A stretch of DNA of 64,000 nucleotides from Pseudomonadota bacterium (GCA_018240595.1 JAFEFL010000011.1:1-64000), one strand, 5' to 3'. Counted from the stretch's first letter, positions 31,627 through 40,720 are shown. Notes: generated by a model from the sequence alone, not told the origin. Numbers and translations are program-made.

Positions 31627-32325
31627 TCAGGCAACCTCGGCCTTGCAGCCGCGGGTCAGTGAGCCGATTGCCTCATCGACAGTCTGCACATCGCCGAATA
31701 GCGCATAGAACGTGCGTAATGTCGCATTGTGCTCTTCGTCGGTCTGGGCGGCGAGCGCGTCATGCACCATGATCACCTTGTAGTTCAGCATCATGGCGTC
31801 GCGCGCCGAGCTTTCGCAGCAGACATTGGTGGCGGTACCACCGATCAGGATGGTGTCGATGCCACGGCCGCGCAAATAGAGTGCGAGGTCCGAAGAGCCT
31901 TCGATGAAGGCGCTGAAGCGCTTCTTGATGATCTGCGCGTCCTGCGGTTGCACATCGAGCTCGGCCCACAATTTGTGGCCGTCATGCGAGGTGTCCATGG
32001 TGGCACAGCGACGCTCGGCTTTTTCCGGTGTCAGCAGCCAGTCGTGAAACACAGACCAGCTTTCGCGCGTATCGTCGGTGGCGTTCTTGACCCAGATCAC
32101 GTGACCTCCGGCCTCGCGCATCGCCGCCGCCATGCGATTGACGTGCGGCACGATCTCACGCGCCATCGGCACCGCCCCCTGGTAATCCGGGTGCATGAAG
32201 TAGTTCTGCATGTCGATGACGACGAAGGCAGTTTTCGACGGATCGAGCACGTCGAACGGATGCTCCCTGCCCCCGCGAGCGATGACGCGGGCGGTGAGTT
32301 CGGGCGGGATCGACAGCTTGTGCAC
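31627..32325 (-). CDS. Isochorismatase-family cysteine hydrolase
   Basis: 232 aa starting at a GTG (VHKLSIPPEL) because AAGGAG sits six bases before it; an earlier in-frame start at 32373 lacks support. The catalytic triad is visible: D in VVIDMQNYF, K in IIKKRFSAF and C in TNVCCESSARDA, with the usual cis-peptide near the Cys. Family members cleave ureas, carbamates or amides (for example N-carbamoylsarcosine, biuret or ureidoacrylate), or the vinyl ether of isochorismate. It is the last gene of the leftward TRAP unit and is a candidate to process the imported compound. Confidence 0.88.
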   Translation of the reverse strand: MHKLSIPPELTARVIARGGREHPFDVLDPSKTAFVVIDMQNYFMHPDYQGAVPMAREIVPHVNRMAAAMREAGGHVIWVKNATDDTRESWSVFHDWLLTPEKAERRCATMDTSHDGHKLWAELDVQPQDAQIIKKRFSAFIEGSSDLALYLRGRGIDTILIGGTATNVCCESSARDAMMLNYKVIMVHDALAAQTDEEHNATLRTFYALFGDVQTVDEAIGSLTRGCKAEVA

Positions 32326-32435
32326 GTGCGGCTCCTTCGGTCGCGCCGGCAAGAGTGCCGCAAAGCGGCACAAAAAGGCAATTGGCGCGGATGCTCAAAT
32401 CCGCGCCACTATCGGGCGGCTGCCGGCGGTCGAAT

Positions 32436-32738
32436 CTAGAAGCCCTTCACCGCTTCCTGCACGTGCTCGACCTCGGGCGGCGCGGCGAAGCAGTGGCCGA
32501 CCAGCTTGCGCCATTCCTGGAAGTCCGGTGAGTTGCGGAAGTCGACGGTGTGGTTTTCCAGCGTCGCCCATGTGACGAACAGCCGGTAGCGCTGCGGCTT
32601 CTCGATCGAGCGCTCGACCCGCATCGCGCTGCAGCCTTTGGCGCGCTTGAACAGCGGTGCCGCCTTGGCGACGCCGGCCTCGAACTCGGCCTCCATGCCG
32701 GGCTTGATCTCGATCTGGGCGATTTCCGTGACTGACAT
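32436..32738 (-). CDS. ABM-type (antibiotic biosynthesis monooxygenase-fold) small protein
   Basis: 100 aa ferredoxin-like dimeric fold, with EIAQIEIKPGMEAEFEAGVAKA at the N-terminus and RYRLFVTWATLENHTVDFRNSPDF. ABM proteins include quinol and heme monooxygenases and many of unknown role. The gene lies 24 bp after dctM and 110 bp before the isochorismatase gene, within the same transcript direction. No metal- or heme-ligand set is clear. Confidence 0.88.
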   Translation of the reverse strand: MSVTEIAQIEIKPGMEAEFEAGVAKAAPLFKRAKGCSAMRVERSIEKPQRYRLFVTWATLENHTVDFRNSPDFQEWRKLVGHCFAAPPEVEHVQEAVKGF

Positions 32739-32762
32739 TTCTCTTCCTTATTTCGTACGTCT

Positions 32763-34052
32763 TTACTTCATGAGGCCAAATCCGCGCGGCAGCCAGGCGT
32801 AGGACTCCGGCACGTATGTGACGAAGAACAGCACCACCAGCATGCAGGCGAGCAGCGGAAGCAACGGCGGCAGCAGTTTGTCCATCGATATCTTGCCGAC
32901 TTTCAGCGCCACGAACAACGCGGTTCCGACCGGCGGCGTGGTCAGGCCGAAGGACAGGTTGATCACCATGATCAGGCCGAGGTGGATGAAGTCGATGCCG
33001 AACTTGGCGGCCAGCGGCATCAGCATCGGTACCAGCATTATCAGCGCCGGCGTCATGTCGATGAACATGCCGACCACCAGCAGGAACAGGTTGAGCAGCA
33101 GCAGGAACGCCCATTTGCTCTGGATCAGGTTGAAGAAGTTGTCGGCCAGCAGCGTCGGCAGGTTCTCGTAGGTGAGAATCCACGAAAACACCGAGCAGGT
33201 GGCGATCAGCAGCATCACCACTGCGTTGGTCAGGCAACACTCCCACATGATCTCCGGCAGTTCGGAGAGCTTGATCTCCTTGTAGACGAACACGGTAAGA
33301 ATCAGCGCGTAAATCGAGGCGGCGGCGCCGGCTTCGGTCGCCGTGAAAACCCCGGAGATGATGCCGCCGAGGATGATCACCATGGTGAACACGCCGGCCG
33401 CGCCGTCGATGACGCGCTTGACCTTCTCGCGCGGCGGGATCACCGGCAGTTGTTTCTGGTGATAGAGCTTGCCGTGGACGAATGACGCGACCATCAGCGA
33501 GACGCCGATCAGGATGCCGGGAATGACGCCGGCCATGAACAGCGCGGCGATCGAGACGTTGCCGGCGACATGGGCGTACACGATCATGCCGATCGAGGGC
33601 GGGATGATCGGGCCCATGGTCGCGGCCATCAGCACGATGGCGGTGGCGAAGCGCCGCGAATAACCGTCCTTCTCCATCGCCGGGATCATCATGGCGCCGA
33701 TGGAGGACACTTCGGCGACCGCCGACCCGGTGACGCCGCCGAAGAACATCGATGCGACGCAGACGATCTGCGCCAGCGAGCCGGGTAGCCAGCCGACCAG
33801 CACCTCGGCCATCAGCACGAGGCGGCGGGCGATGCCGCCCTTGGCCATCAGCACGCCGGCGAAGACGAAGAAGATCACCGCCAGCAGCGGGAAGGTGTTG
33901 ATGGCGGTGAGCATGCGCTGGACGATCGTCGCGTTGTCGACGCCCGGCAGCAGGAAGGTGGCGACGATCGAGGCGACGCCGACCGCGAACGAGATCGGCA
34001 GACCGACGACGACCAGGACGAGGAAGGCGAGGCCGAGGATGACCAGCGTCAT
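32763..34052 (-). CDS. dctM: TRAP transporter large permease subunit DctM
   Basis: 429 aa with about 12 membrane helices. GLPISFAVGVAS at the start, FAGVLMAKGGIARR, SAVAEVSSIGAMMIPAMEKDGY, and MGPIIPPSIGMIVYAH are characteristic of DctM subunits, which use a Na+ gradient to carry the substrate delivered by the periplasmic binding protein. It overlaps dctQ by 4 bp (ATGA). Confidence 0.95.
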   Translation of the reverse strand: MTLVILGLAFLVLVVVGLPISFAVGVASIVATFLLPGVDNATIVQRMLTAINTFPLLAVIFFVFAGVLMAKGGIARRLVLMAEVLVGWLPGSLAQIVCVASMFFGGVTGSAVAEVSSIGAMMIPAMEKDGYSRRFATAIVLMAATMGPIIPPSIGMIVYAHVAGNVSIAALFMAGVIPGILIGVSLMVASFVHGKLYHQKQLPVIPPREKVKRVIDGAAGVFTMVIILGGIISGVFTATEAGAAASIYALILTVFVYKEIKLSELPEIMWECCLTNAVVMLLIATCSVFSWILTYENLPTLLADNFFNLIQSKWAFLLLLNLFLLVVGMFIDMTPALIMLVPMLMPLAAKFGIDFIHLGLIMVINLSFGLTTPPVGTALFVALKVGKISMDKLLPPLLPLLACMLVVLFFVTYVPESYAWLPRGFGLMK

Positions 34053-34591
34053 GGCTGCTGCTCCATGCCGACAGTCTCGACCGACGAGCCGGCGATGGCG
34101 CCGCCGCCGCCGCTGCGCAGTTCGTCAATCATCACCTTGACGGAGAACAGCATGATCAGAAAGCCGGAGATCGGCATCGCCGGGTAGTACCAGTAGTTGG
34201 TGTAGGGGATGGTCTCCATCAGGTCCGAGCCGAAGTCCTGCACGAAGGTGATGCCGTAACGGAACGTCACCCAGCCGAAGCCGAAGATCAGAAGGCTCAG
34301 GATCGCCCCGAGCACCTTGCGCGCCTGTCTCGGCAGCGCATTGAACAGGACGTCGAAGCCGACATGCTCGCGGCGCAGCACGCAGCTCGCGGCAGCGAGA
34401 AACGAGATCCAGATCAGGAGATAGCGCGGCACCTCTTCGGTCCACGACACCGCCTGGCCGAAGCCGTAACGGAAGAAGACGGCGCCGATAACGACGACGA
34501 ACAGCGCAGTGGCCAGCACGATGCAGACGATGCGCACCAGCGCGGCGACGAGTGCGATGAATCGATCGAACAGATGATAGAACGTGTCCAC
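34049..34591 (-). CDS. dctQ: TRAP transporter small permease subunit DctQ
   Basis: 180 aa starting at a GTG (VDTFYHLFDRF), with a G-rich RBS-like stretch directly upstream. Four membrane helices; RYGFGQAVSWTEEVPRYLLIWISFLAAASCVLRREHVGFD is the DctQ signature. Forms the membrane complex with DctM. A 9-bp hairpin lies just upstream of its RBS. Confidence 0.93.
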   Translation of the reverse strand: MDTFYHLFDRFIALVAALVRIVCIVLATALFVVVIGAVFFRYGFGQAVSWTEEVPRYLLIWISFLAAASCVLRREHVGFDVLFNALPRQARKVLGAILSLLIFGFGWVTFRYGITFVQDFGSDLMETIPYTNYWYYPAMPISGFLIMLFSVKVMIDELRSGGGGAIAGSSVETVGMEQQP

Positions 34592-34610
34592 GGTTCCCCC
34601 CGAACGAGAA

Positions 34611-34632
34611 GGGCGGCGGTTGTCCGCCGCCC
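34611..34632. promoter_or_regulatory. Intergenic hairpin between dctP and dctQ (first TRAP operon)
   Basis: GGGCGGCGG-TTGT-CCGCCGCCC, perfect 9 bp, no T-run. In binding-protein operons such hairpins protect the 5' message or reduce read-through, giving far more binding protein than permease. Here it ends 27 bases beyond the dctP stop and 20 before the dctQ GTG. Confidence 0.6.
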
Positions 34633-34658
34633 TGAAGATGTTGGCCGCCGACCGACGC

Positions 34659-35633
34659 TCAGAAGTTCTTCTGGCTGTCGATGATGAAGGCGACCGTCTT
34701 TTCGACGCCGAGGCGCTTGGCCTCTTCCTGCACCATCGGCCCGACCGCCTTGACGAATGGCGCCTTGTCCACGGTGTTGATGCCCTTGAACTTGCCCTTG
34801 AGCTCGGCAAGGTCCTTCACTTCCGAGACGTGCCAGGCGCCGCGCATATAGGCCTGCGCCCGCGCGCCGGCCTCGACCACGGCCTTCTGCTGGTCGGGAT
34901 TAAGCTGGCTCCACAGCTTCATCGACATGATCATGACGTCCGGGATGCGCATGTGTTCGTCGAGGGTGTAGTACTTCGACACCTCGTAGAACTTCTTGGC
35001 GACGACGGACGGGTGGTTGTTTTCGGCGCCGTCAACCACGCCGGTCTGCAGGGCGGTGTAGAGCTCCGACCACGCCACCGGCACGCCGGTCGCGCCCAGC
35101 GCCTTCATGGTGTTGACCATGACCGGCGAGGCCATGACGCGAATCTTGGCGCCCTTGAGGTCGTCCGGCGTCTTCACTTCCTTGTCGGTGAAGAAGTTGC
35201 GCGCGCCGCTATCAAGATAGCCGAGCACCTTGATGCCCTTGGCTTCCAGCGGCTTGGCAAGTTCGGCAGCCTCCGGCTGCGCCAGGAACCACCAGAAATG
35301 ATCGGCATTCTTGAACAGGAACGGCAGCGAATACATGTCCATCGCCGGCACGACCTGGTTCAGGTTCGAAGCCGAGACGGTGGTGAAGCCGATGGTGCCG
35401 TTGCGGATGCTCTGCACGTTGGCGACGGCGTCGCCGAGCTGGGTGTTATGATAGACTTCGATCTTGATCGACCCCTTGGTCAGAAGGCCGACCTCCTGCG
35501 CGAAATACTCCTCGGTGTAGCTGGCGGGATGATCGTTCGGCTGAATGCCGGAATATTTGGTGACGATCTGCTGCGCGTGGGCGGCGGTCGTGGCGAAGAT
35601 CGCGGCCGTTGCCAGAACGGCAAGCCTGTTCAT
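34659..35633 (-). CDS. dctP: TRAP transporter periplasmic substrate-binding protein DctP
   Basis: 324 aa with signal peptide (MNRLAVLATAAIFATTAAHA). NDHPASYTEEYFAQEVGLLTKG and the LKGAKIRVMASPV segment, which carries the Arg that grips a carboxylate, identify the family; YTALQTGVVDGAENN is highly conserved. A strong GGAGGAG RBS precedes the ATG. It is the first gene of the leftward unit dctP-dctQ-dctM-ABM-isochorismatase. The ligand is probably a carboxylic acid, otherwise unknown. Confidence 0.95.
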   Translation of the reverse strand: MNRLAVLATAAIFATTAAHAQQIVTKYSGIQPNDHPASYTEEYFAQEVGLLTKGSIKIEVYHNTQLGDAVANVQSIRNGTIGFTTVSASNLNQVVPAMDMYSLPFLFKNADHFWWFLAQPEAAELAKPLEAKGIKVLGYLDSGARNFFTDKEVKTPDDLKGAKIRVMASPVMVNTMKALGATGVPVAWSELYTALQTGVVDGAENNHPSVVAKKFYEVSKYYTLDEHMRIPDVMIMSMKLWSQLNPDQQKAVVEAGARAQAYMRGAWHVSEVKDLAELKGKFKGINTVDKAPFVKAVGPMVQEEAKRLGVEKTVAFIIDSQKNF

Positions 35634-35749
35634 ATTCTCCTCCCTGTATGATGTATGACGACTTGTTATTGCCGGCAGCGTAGTGGCGGCGAGCGTAATT
35701 TGTCAAACGAGGAGAATGAAACGAGCAGCTTTGTCGCAGCACTCCGCGC

Positions 35750-36766
35750 TTACAGCGCGCGCATTTTCCGCAACGCCCAAAAGCTTATCGCACCTGCAGC
35801 AAAGGCGACGAGCAGCGCCATCCAGGTGCCGCCATCGGTGTTCTGAAACGGCATATCCTTGGTATTCATGCCGAAGAACCCGGTGACCAGGGTCGGCGGC
35901 AGGAGGCAGGCGGTCAGGATCGACAGCGTGAACAGCCGCTTGTTGGTGATTGCGCTGACCTTGGCCGCGGCCTCGTCGAGCAGCAGGCGGGCGCGCTCGT
36001 AGGCCGAGCCGATTTCATGGTCGATCGCCTCGAGCTTGTGCGCGAGTGCCCCGATCGCCTCCGCCGCCGGCTTGTTGTGCGCGGCCAGCCGGGGCTCGAG
36101 CCGGGCGAACATCGCCTTGAGCTGCGCCAGTTGCCGGTGCACCCGGGCCGCCTGCAGGCGGACCTTGCCGACGCGGCGCTGCTCGCCGGCCGGCTCATCC
36201 TGCATGACGTTTTCCTCGATGACATCGAGTTCGCCGCCGAGGCGTTCGCCCATCTGCGCGATGGCGTCGGCAAAGTGATCGATGATGGCGTCGAGGAACG
36301 ACACGACGGTGGGAAACCGCTTGCCGCTTTCTATGGCGCGGCGGACGTGTTCGACGGAATGAACGGGCTGCTGCCGCGCCGTGATCATCATCCGGTCGGT
36401 CATGACGAAGCGCAGGCGGACGAGCTCTTCGCCGGTCTCGGCAAGGCCCTGCTGCAGGTCGGGCACGACGCCGACGATCTCGTCGCCGAGCACATCGAGG
36501 CGCAGATGCTTTTCCGGCCCGGCCAGAACTTCGCGCGCCATGTCCGAGACCGGCGCGTGCTGCGCGATCCAGCCGCGGCACCGGTTGTCGGCCAGCGCAA
36601 GATGGACCCAGATCCAGGCCTCGCCCGTCGTGCGCAACGCGTCATCGACCTTGTCGTTGGCGATACGCTCGGCGGTGCCATCCGGCGCAAAACGAAAGGC
36701 CCAGACGATGCCGGTCGCGGGATGGCCGTTGGCAAGATCTATGGCGTGAGTGCGGGCGGACGACAT
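35750..36766 (-). CDS. CorA/ZntB-like divalent metal ion channel
   Basis: 338 aa. A long cytoplasmic alpha/beta domain (1-250, including DMAREVLAGPEKHLRLDVLGDEIVGV) leads to two C-terminal membrane helices with the signature GMN at about 300 (GFFGMNTKDMPF). Loop sequence GMNTKDMPF resembles ZntB more than the classical YGMNF of CorA magnesium channels, so zinc or another divalent cation is likely. Five copies form the pore. Confidence 0.9.
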   Translation of the reverse strand: MSSARTHAIDLANGHPATGIVWAFRFAPDGTAERIANDKVDDALRTTGEAWIWVHLALADNRCRGWIAQHAPVSDMAREVLAGPEKHLRLDVLGDEIVGVVPDLQQGLAETGEELVRLRFVMTDRMMITARQQPVHSVEHVRRAIESGKRFPTVVSFLDAIIDHFADAIAQMGERLGGELDVIEENVMQDEPAGEQRRVGKVRLQAARVHRQLAQLKAMFARLEPRLAAHNKPAAEAIGALAHKLEAIDHEIGSAYERARLLLDEAAAKVSAITNKRLFTLSILTACLLPPTLVTGFFGMNTKDMPFQNTDGGTWMALLVAFAAGAISFWALRKMRAL

Positions 36767-36784
36767 GCGCCATCCTCACGCGTC

Positions 36785-36994
36785 TCATGTGACAGTGCGA
36801 TGACGGTCCTTGTCGGCGCGCCGGGCGCGCTCGCGCAGGCAGGCCGGGCACAGGCAATCGCCTCCGCTGTCGGCATCGGGCATCGGCAGGCGATAGGGTT
36901 CGGCCGCGCACCAGCAATCCACGTCGCCGCTGCAATTGAAGCTGACGCCGCATTGCGCGCAGGTCAGCGCGCGGGACGAGGGCGACATCGTCAT
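36785..36994 (-). CDS. Cysteine-rich CWC family protein
   Basis: 69 aa. Metal-binding Cys arrangement CAQCGVSFNC...CWC and CLCPACL is characteristic of the CWC family, named after its conserved Cys-Trp-Cys. Probably a structural zinc protein; function unknown. Its ATG overlaps the stop of the SH3-like protein gene by 4 bp (ATGA), so they form an operon. Confidence 0.88.
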   Translation of the reverse strand: MTMSPSSRALTCAQCGVSFNCSGDVDCWCAAEPYRLPMPDADSGGDCLCPACLRERARRADKDRHRTVT

Positions 36995-37737
36995 TGCGGC
37001 TCACCGGTGCCGATATAGCCGCCGATCTTCCAGGCACCGCCTTGTTTGACATAGCACAGCTGGTCGTTGCCGAACGGTGCCAGCGAGTCGATGGTGATGT
37101 AGCCTGGCTTGCCGTTCGGCATCAGGACTCGAAGATAAGCGGGATTGGTGGCGCGCTCCTCCGGCATGACCCGCACGAAGGTGAGGCCGAGCTTGCCGAT
37201 GACCGGCGCGCTCGCCTGCGGCGCGGCATGAACCTCGATGCCGAGCGACAGCGGATAGCCCCATTCGGTGACATCAGTCTGGGTGTCTTTCAGAAGCGCG
37301 TCGAACGCCTTGGTATCGAAGCGCGGGTTGGCCGGGGCGCAGACCGCGTTCTTTCGGGTTTGCGATGGCGCTGCGCTGGAGTCGTCGGCGAAGGCGCCGA
37401 GGATGTCCCAGCCGACCGCGTCCTTGCTGGTGAGGCCGAGCGCCGCGGCCAGCACGTCGACGCCGGCCTTGCCCTTGCCGGCGTCGCCGCTTTCGCGATC
37501 CCAGAAGAAGCCCTGCGCGACGGTGAGCGGCGCCAGCGCCGCGCGATCACGCGCCTTGACCGCTTCGCCGATCTTGTCGCGCAGCGCCTCGAGATCGGCA
37601 TCCTTCATGTCCGCGGGAGGCGAGATGATCACCGGCTTGTAGGGCTTGGGCGGAGCCACCGCCGGTTGCTGCTGGGCATGGGCCACCGCAACGCCCAGAG
37701 CGAGACTGAGGGCAAGCAGGGTGCAACGGTGCAGCAT
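36991..37737 (-). CDS. Periplasmic protein with C-terminal SH3-like domain
   Basis: 248 aa from ATG at 37737, which begins the signal peptide (MLHRCTLLALSLALGVAVAHA). A helical middle part (about 45-150) is followed by an SH3b-like beta-barrel (LGIEVHAAPQASAPVIGKLGLTFVRVMPEE to the end) of a sort found in bacterial cell-wall or envelope proteins. Two Cys (AVCAPAN and QLCYVKQ) may form a disulfide. No enzymatic motif. Coupled to the CWC gene. Confidence 0.78.
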   Translation of the reverse strand: MLHRCTLLALSLALGVAVAHAQQQPAVAPPKPYKPVIISPPADMKDADLEALRDKIGEAVKARDRAALAPLTVAQGFFWDRESGDAGKGKAGVDVLAAALGLTSKDAVGWDILGAFADDSSAAPSQTRKNAVCAPANPRFDTKAFDALLKDTQTDVTEWGYPLSLGIEVHAAPQASAPVIGKLGLTFVRVMPEERATNPAYLRVLMPNGKPGYITIDSLAPFGNDQLCYVKQGGAWKIGGYIGTGEPQ

Positions 37738-37927
37738 GGCGATTTTCCGGGTTGACCGGGGAATACTAGCACAGCGCAGGCGATGCGGAGCGGCCGCGGG
37801 GGGCGGCAATTGTTACCGCGAATATATGTTGGCCGATGAAACCCAGGGTGCGGTGCGGACGTTGCGCTTTGCCGCGCTGTCGTGACAAATCGCCCGATGG
37901 CGACCCTGCCGCAAACAGAGACACTTC

Positions 37928-38278
37928 ATGCCGCCCCTGTCATCCTATCTCATGCCGATCGGGCTCCTGATCGGCTCCAATGTCTTCATGACCACCGCCT
38001 GGTATTGGCATCTGCGCTTCAAGGAAGTGTCGATCTATCAGGTCATCCTGATCAGCTGGGGGCTGGCCCTCGTCGAATACTGCCTCGCGGTGCCGGCCAA
38101 TCGCATCGGCAGCGATGCTTATTCTCCGGCCCAGCTCAAGACCATTCAGGAAGTCATCACGCTGGTGATCTTCGCCGCCTTCTCCACGCTCTACCTGAAG
38201 GAAGCGTTCACCTGGAGCCAGGGTATCGGCTTTGCCTTCATCGCGCTGGGCGCCTTCTTCATCTTTCACAAGTTCTGA
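37928..38278 (+). CDS. DMT-family small membrane protein (DUF486)
   Basis: 116 aa with four membrane helices. GSNVFMTTAWYWHLRFKEVSIYQVILISWGLALVEYCLAVPANRIG is the DUF486 pattern. It belongs to the drug/metabolite transporter superfamily of EmrE size; substrate unknown. Convergent with the sugar dehydrogenase gene, 17 bp between stops. Confidence 0.9.
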   Translation: MPPLSSYLMPIGLLIGSNVFMTTAWYWHLRFKEVSIYQVILISWGLALVEYCLAVPANRIGSDAYSPAQLKTIQEVITLVIFAAFSTLYLKEAFTWSQGIGFAFIALGAFFIFHKF

Positions 38279-38295
38279 CGTGACGGCTGGCGCCG

Positions 38296-39423
38296 TTACT
38301 TTGCCGGCGTCACCCGAAGGATCCGTCCGTCATCGCTGTCGGTGAGCAGATAGAGTGCGCCATCGGGCCCCTGGCGCACGTCGCGGATGCGCTCGTTCAA
38401 ATCCTGCAACAGGCGTTCCTCCTTCACCGGCTTGCCGCCCTTGATCTCCAGGCGGGACAGCAACTGGAATTTGAGTGCACCGTTGAACAGGCTGCCTTTC
38501 CAACCTGGGAACAGGTCGCCGGTGTAGAAGGCCATGCCGGACGGCGCGATCGACGGTGTCCAGTGCCATAGCGGATCCTCGATGCCTTCAGCCGTCTGCT
38601 TGCCGGTGCCGACGATGCTGCCGTCGTAGTTGACGCCGTAGCTGACGACCGGCCAGCCGTAATTCTTGCCCGGCGCGATGATATTGATCTCGTCGCCGCC
38701 CATCGGGCCGTGCTCCTGTTCCCACAATTTTCCGTCGGCGGGATTGAAGGCAAGGCCTTCCGCATTGCGCAGGCCATAGGCCCAGATCTCCGGAAGGGCG
38801 TCCTTGCGATCGGCAAAAGGATTGCCGGGCGCGGCGCCGCCGTCGGGCCTGATTCGCACAATCTTGCCGATGGTGTTGTCGAGTTTCTGCGCCAGATCTT
38901 TGGCGCCGAAGTGATCGCCGAGCGTGACGAAGAGATTGCCGTCGAGAGCCTGTGCGATGCGGCAGGCGACGTTGGCGCGGCCGGCCGGGCCCTGCTGACG
39001 GAAGATGGTGCGGACGTCATCGAGCTTGAGCGCCTCGGCGTCGAGGCGCGCGCGCACGACCGCGACATTGTTGTCGGCGGAGCCGTTGAAGCAGAAATAG
39101 ATCGTCTTGTTGTTGGCGAAGTCCTTGTCGACCGCGATATCGAGCAAGCCGGCCTGACCGCCACTGTGCACCTTTGGCACATTGGTCAATGTCGTCGAAA
39201 GTTGTCCGTCACGTCCGACGATGCGGATACGGCCGGGCCGTTCAGTGACCAGCAAGCGGCCGTCCGGCAGGAATGCCAGCGCCCAAGGGTGGGCGAGGCC
39301 GCGGGCGACGGCTTCGACCCTGAGCGGTCCGGCGGAGGAGGCATAGGTCTCCGCCCGGGCTGCCGCCGGCACAAAGGCAATGGCTGCAATTAGGCAGGCC
39401 TGGCGCAGGAACGCGGACGGCAT
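38296..39423 (-). CDS. PQQ-dependent soluble aldose sugar dehydrogenase-like protein
   Basis: 375 aa with a signal peptide (MPSAFLRQACLIAAIAFVPAAARA). Six-bladed beta-propeller of the YliI/Asd type: WALAFLPDGRLLVTERPGRI, the blade repeat GLLDIAVD, EIWAYGLRNAEGLAFNP and GGDEINIIAPGKNYGWPVVSYG, which hold the calcium- and PQQ-binding residues. It would oxidise aldoses in the periplasm if PQQ is available. A longer frame to 39810 has no support. No PQQ synthesis genes lie in this window. Confidence 0.92.
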   Translation of the reverse strand: MPSAFLRQACLIAAIAFVPAAARAETYASSAGPLRVEAVARGLAHPWALAFLPDGRLLVTERPGRIRIVGRDGQLSTTLTNVPKVHSGGQAGLLDIAVDKDFANNKTIYFCFNGSADNNVAVVRARLDAEALKLDDVRTIFRQQGPAGRANVACRIAQALDGNLFVTLGDHFGAKDLAQKLDNTIGKIVRIRPDGGAAPGNPFADRKDALPEIWAYGLRNAEGLAFNPADGKLWEQEHGPMGGDEINIIAPGKNYGWPVVSYGVNYDGSIVGTGKQTAEGIEDPLWHWTPSIAPSGMAFYTGDLFPGWKGSLFNGALKFQLLSRLEIKGGKPVKEERLLQDLNERIRDVRQGPDGALYLLTDSDDGRILRVTPAK

Positions 39424-39488
39424 GGCAGAGAACCTCGTCAGCAGGGGCTGCGAGTGTAACGCGTCAGGCTGCCAAAGAGGTCTGCGGA

Positions 39489-39782
39489 TTAGTGCCGCGG
39501 ACGGCGCGGGCCGGGCATCAGCACAGCAAAGCCGCCGATCGCGATGAAGGCGACGCCGAGCATCAGGGCGATGGCGAACAGGCCGCCGTCGTTGTCGATG
39601 ACGCCATCGGCGACGCTGGCGCGGGCCATGCCCACCGACACGACGGTGGCGGCCACGAGGGTCGCGACCGACAGGCCGGCAATCGCCGCCAGCTCGGCGA
39701 CGAGGACACGGCGCGACTCGACCCCGGACCCCTGGGTGCCGACCGGGCCGCGAAAACCTGCGGAATGTTCGATCTTCTGCAT
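39489..39782 (-). CDS. Small membrane protein, function unknown
   Basis: 97 aa from ATG at 39782. A soluble N-terminus of about 28 residues, then two hydrophobic helices (about 30-54 and 66-88) separated by an acidic loop (DGVIDNDGG), ending in an Arg/Pro tail (MPGPRRPRH). No family is recognised. An imperfect CtrA-type box (TTAG-N7-TTAA, one mismatch) lies about 130 bp upstream. Confidence 0.6.
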   Translation of the reverse strand: MQKIEHSAGFRGPVGTQGSGVESRRVLVAELAAIAGLSVATLVAATVVSVGMARASVADGVIDNDGGLFAIALMLGVAFIAIGGFAVLMPGPRRPRH

Positions 39783-40483
39783 GACGAAAACCACCGAAGC
39801 TGAGCTTCACGATTCTGACCGCGTCGAATGCATAACGCTGGAACCCGGCGCCGGTTCGGCCTGATTCTGGCGAAACGGTTCGGGAACCGCGGCGCTTTCG
39901 TGGCGAATATGGTTAACGGAAAGCTAACCGGCCCGAACGGCGAGGTGCCGGCGCTGCGAACAGCCTGGCGATCCTGACCCTTCAAGATCCCGGCGTGAGC
40001 TCGACAGGGAGCGGGCAGGCGAGGCCGGAAGCCTGTCGCACGCGAAACATCGACCGTGGACTTTCGGTGAATCAACTTCGCTCGGCGATGTGTTGGCGTG
40101 ATCATTGCCATGACATTGCTTGATGGATGTAGGTGCCGCGGGCCAGCACTTTGCCTTTCGTCGGTTACAGCGTTGATCCCGTCATCGATCGCATGGCTGA
40201 CATTCTCATTGGCACGCGTCGCGCTCCTCATGATCGATCGATGGTTCGCGACGACCTTCGCGCAGCGCAAAGAGAACAGGCGCTCGCTGAAAAGCGCGCA
40301 CTGTGACCGTTTTTGATCGGGCGCGTGGCGGCGCGCGACACGAATCGTCTTTCGCATGTTCGAGCGTTCACGCATCCAGCACGCGACCGTGATCGCCGTT
40401 GCGCCGAAGGATCATCGTGCGCCTCTTGTCAGACGAGCCTTGGCATCTAGATGACACTCGTCTTGCCAAAAGGAGTTAATGCA
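39783..40483. other. 700-bp region without a convincing gene
   Basis: It holds a CGGTTC/GAACCG palindrome near 39876, an inverted repeat GGTTA...TAACC at 39911-39929 that includes a one-mismatch CtrA-type box on the minus strand, and a tandem GATCGATCGATG near 40232. One short open frame runs from a GTG at 40133 to 40306 (57 aa, with a charged helical end DDLRAAQREQALAEKRAL) but has no RBS, so I do not call it. No tRNA, terminator or repeat array seen. The promoter of the small secreted protein at 40484 should lie near the right end. Confidence 0.4.
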
Positions 40484-40720
40484 ATGACCAAGTTGAACAC
40501 CAAGATTGCTCTTGCCGCCGCGCTGCTCGCGACCGGCTTTGCTACGTCGGCTTTCGCCAGCGACGCGTCCGAAGTTCTGCATCAGCAGGCCGGCGCGACC
40601 GTCGTGCAGCAGCAGGCCGGCACCGAAGCCTACGCTTACGCGCCGGCTGCGAAGTCGAACTTCACCGTTGCCGAGCAGCGTCAGTTCGATCGCGCCACTG
40701 CCGCCGCGCTCTCGCAGTAA
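40484..40720 (+). CDS. Small secreted protein of unknown function
   Basis: 78 aa from ATG at 40484; an AAAAGGAG RBS sits eight bases before it. Signal peptide MTKLNTKIALAAALLATGFATSAFA, mature form about 53 residues, rich in Gln and Ala with Tyr (AGTEAYAYAPAA), no Cys. It ends in a predicted amphipathic helix (TVAEQRQFDRATAAALSQ). Small periplasmic proteins of this sort are common in Bradyrhizobium relatives and have no assigned role. Confidence 0.78.
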   Translation: MTKLNTKIALAAALLATGFATSAFASDASEVLHQQAGATVVQQQAGTEAYAYAPAAKSNFTVAEQRQFDRATAAALSQ

